Part shown: positions 5,669 through 5,904 of the stretch, piece by piece
Layout of the letters: each line of letters opens with the position of its first letter
Numbering within the stretch: position 1 is the first letter of the stretch
Assembly (NCBI GenBank): GCA_937923365.1
Contig: CALAIJ010000102.1
Location: 1-5,904, forward strand
DNA: 5,904 bases
DNA from: an uncultured Sulfitobacter sp.
Lineage (GTDB): Bacteria; Pseudomonadota; Alphaproteobacteria; Rhodobacterales; Rhodobacteraceae
Direction of reading: 5' to 3'
The notes under the pieces: generated by a model
Database searches by the model: none
The model's input: the letters and a program-made list of their open reading frames with translations, nothing else
What the model was told of the DNA's origin: nothing
Made by a program: the position numbers and the translations under genes

Positions 5669-5904
5669 TTGCGCCGTTTGAGGCAATATTCAAAAGGGCT
5701 GGTGCACGCACTGGCCCTTTTTCTTTGGCTCGGGCCACTGGCCTCCTCTGCGACTGCCCAGACCAACTGCACCTTGTTGCTGGATGTAGTCGATGGCGCG
5801 GTCTTGCTGGAAGAAGGCATGTGCGACACGCAGGTCACGCCCGCGTCTACCTTCAAGCTGCCACTGGCCGTGATCGCCTTTGAGGCGGGGCTGCTGGAAA
5901 GCGC
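5669..5904 (+). CDS. Class D (OXA-type) beta-lactamase, N-terminal part (cut by the right edge)
   Basis: The frame with codons starting at 5669 gives 78 complete residues. Residues 1-30 form a secretion signal: basic RRLRQYSK, a hydrophobic core LVHALALFLWLGPLA, and an ATA site before Gln31. The mature part has CTLLLDVVDGAVLLEEGMCDTQV and then TPASTFKLPLAVIAFEAGLL. STFK (60-63) within PASTFK is the class D active site, with nucleophile Ser60 and the lysine that is carboxylated in this class. The family hydrolyses beta-lactams in the periplasm; spectrum cannot be judged because the SxV and KTG motifs lie outside the window. The BlaR/MecR sensor domain shares this fold, but a short signal peptide directly before the domain argues for a free enzyme. 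The frame has no ATG between the upstream stop (5636-5638) and 5819. TTG at 5669, 9 bases after TGAGG (5655-5659), is the best start; TTG 5678 and GTG 5702 are alternatives. Confidence 0.88.
   Translation, partial: MRRLRQYSKGLVHALALFLWLGPLASSATAQTNCTLLLDVVDGAVLLEEGMCDTQVTPASTFKLPLAVIAFEAGLLES
5692..5726 (+). terminator. Strong intrinsic terminator after hflC
   Basis: AAAAGGGCTGGTG (5692-5704) pairs with CACTGGCCCTTTT (5709-5721) over 13 base pairs, two of them G-U wobbles, closing a CACG tetraloop. TTTTTCTTT (5718-5726) gives the U-rich tract. It starts 35 bases after the hflC stop and should end the hflKC transcript. It lies inside the apparent signal-peptide codons of the following beta-lactamase gene, which is unusual. 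Confidence 0.8.

Overview
This window looks like a chromosomal segment of an alphaproteobacterium, most likely a Rhodobacterales (Roseobacter-type) member. The basis is protein style: a GxGYIA-type glutathione reductase, an HflK with a Gly-rich cytoplasmic head, high G+C at third codon positions and compact gene spacing. The genus is inferred and was not tested. Five genes are well supported and one more is cut by the right edge. No tRNA, rRNA, CRISPR array, insertion sequence or integrase is visible.

Layout: (1) 1-423, minus strand, the N-terminal 141 residues of a glutathione S-transferase, running off the left edge. (2) 424-636, a divergent intergenic region. (3) 637-1425, plus strand, rpiA, ribose-5-phosphate isomerase A, with all expected catalytic residues. 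(4) 1426-1958, a 533-base gap without a convincing gene. It holds a 28-codon minus-strand ORF with a good Shine-Dalgarno sequence, several short palindromes and possible remnants of a decayed gene. (5) 1959-3413, plus strand, gor, glutathione-disulfide reductase, carrying an extra Pro/Ala/Gly-rich stretch of about 33 residues. (6) 3523-5657, plus strand, hflK and hflC overlapping by one base, the membrane SPFH pair that surrounds and modulates the FtsH protease. (7) About 5669-5904, plus strand, the start of a class D (OXA-type) beta-lactamase with a signal peptide and the STFK active-site motif, cut by the right edge.

How the genes fit together: rpiA (non-oxidative pentose phosphate pathway), gor (NADPH-dependent glutathione recycling) and the glutathione S-transferase touch the same NADPH/glutathione economy, but nothing shows they form one operon. 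hflK-hflC is a clear two-gene operon. The most unusual local feature is at its end: a strong intrinsic terminator hairpin (5692-5726) lies inside the signal-peptide codons of the beta-lactamase, whose frame has no usable ATG. I did not find a new multi-gene system. The points worth a second look are this terminator/leader overlap, the two protein insertions (gor, hflK) and the small ORF between rpiA and gor.
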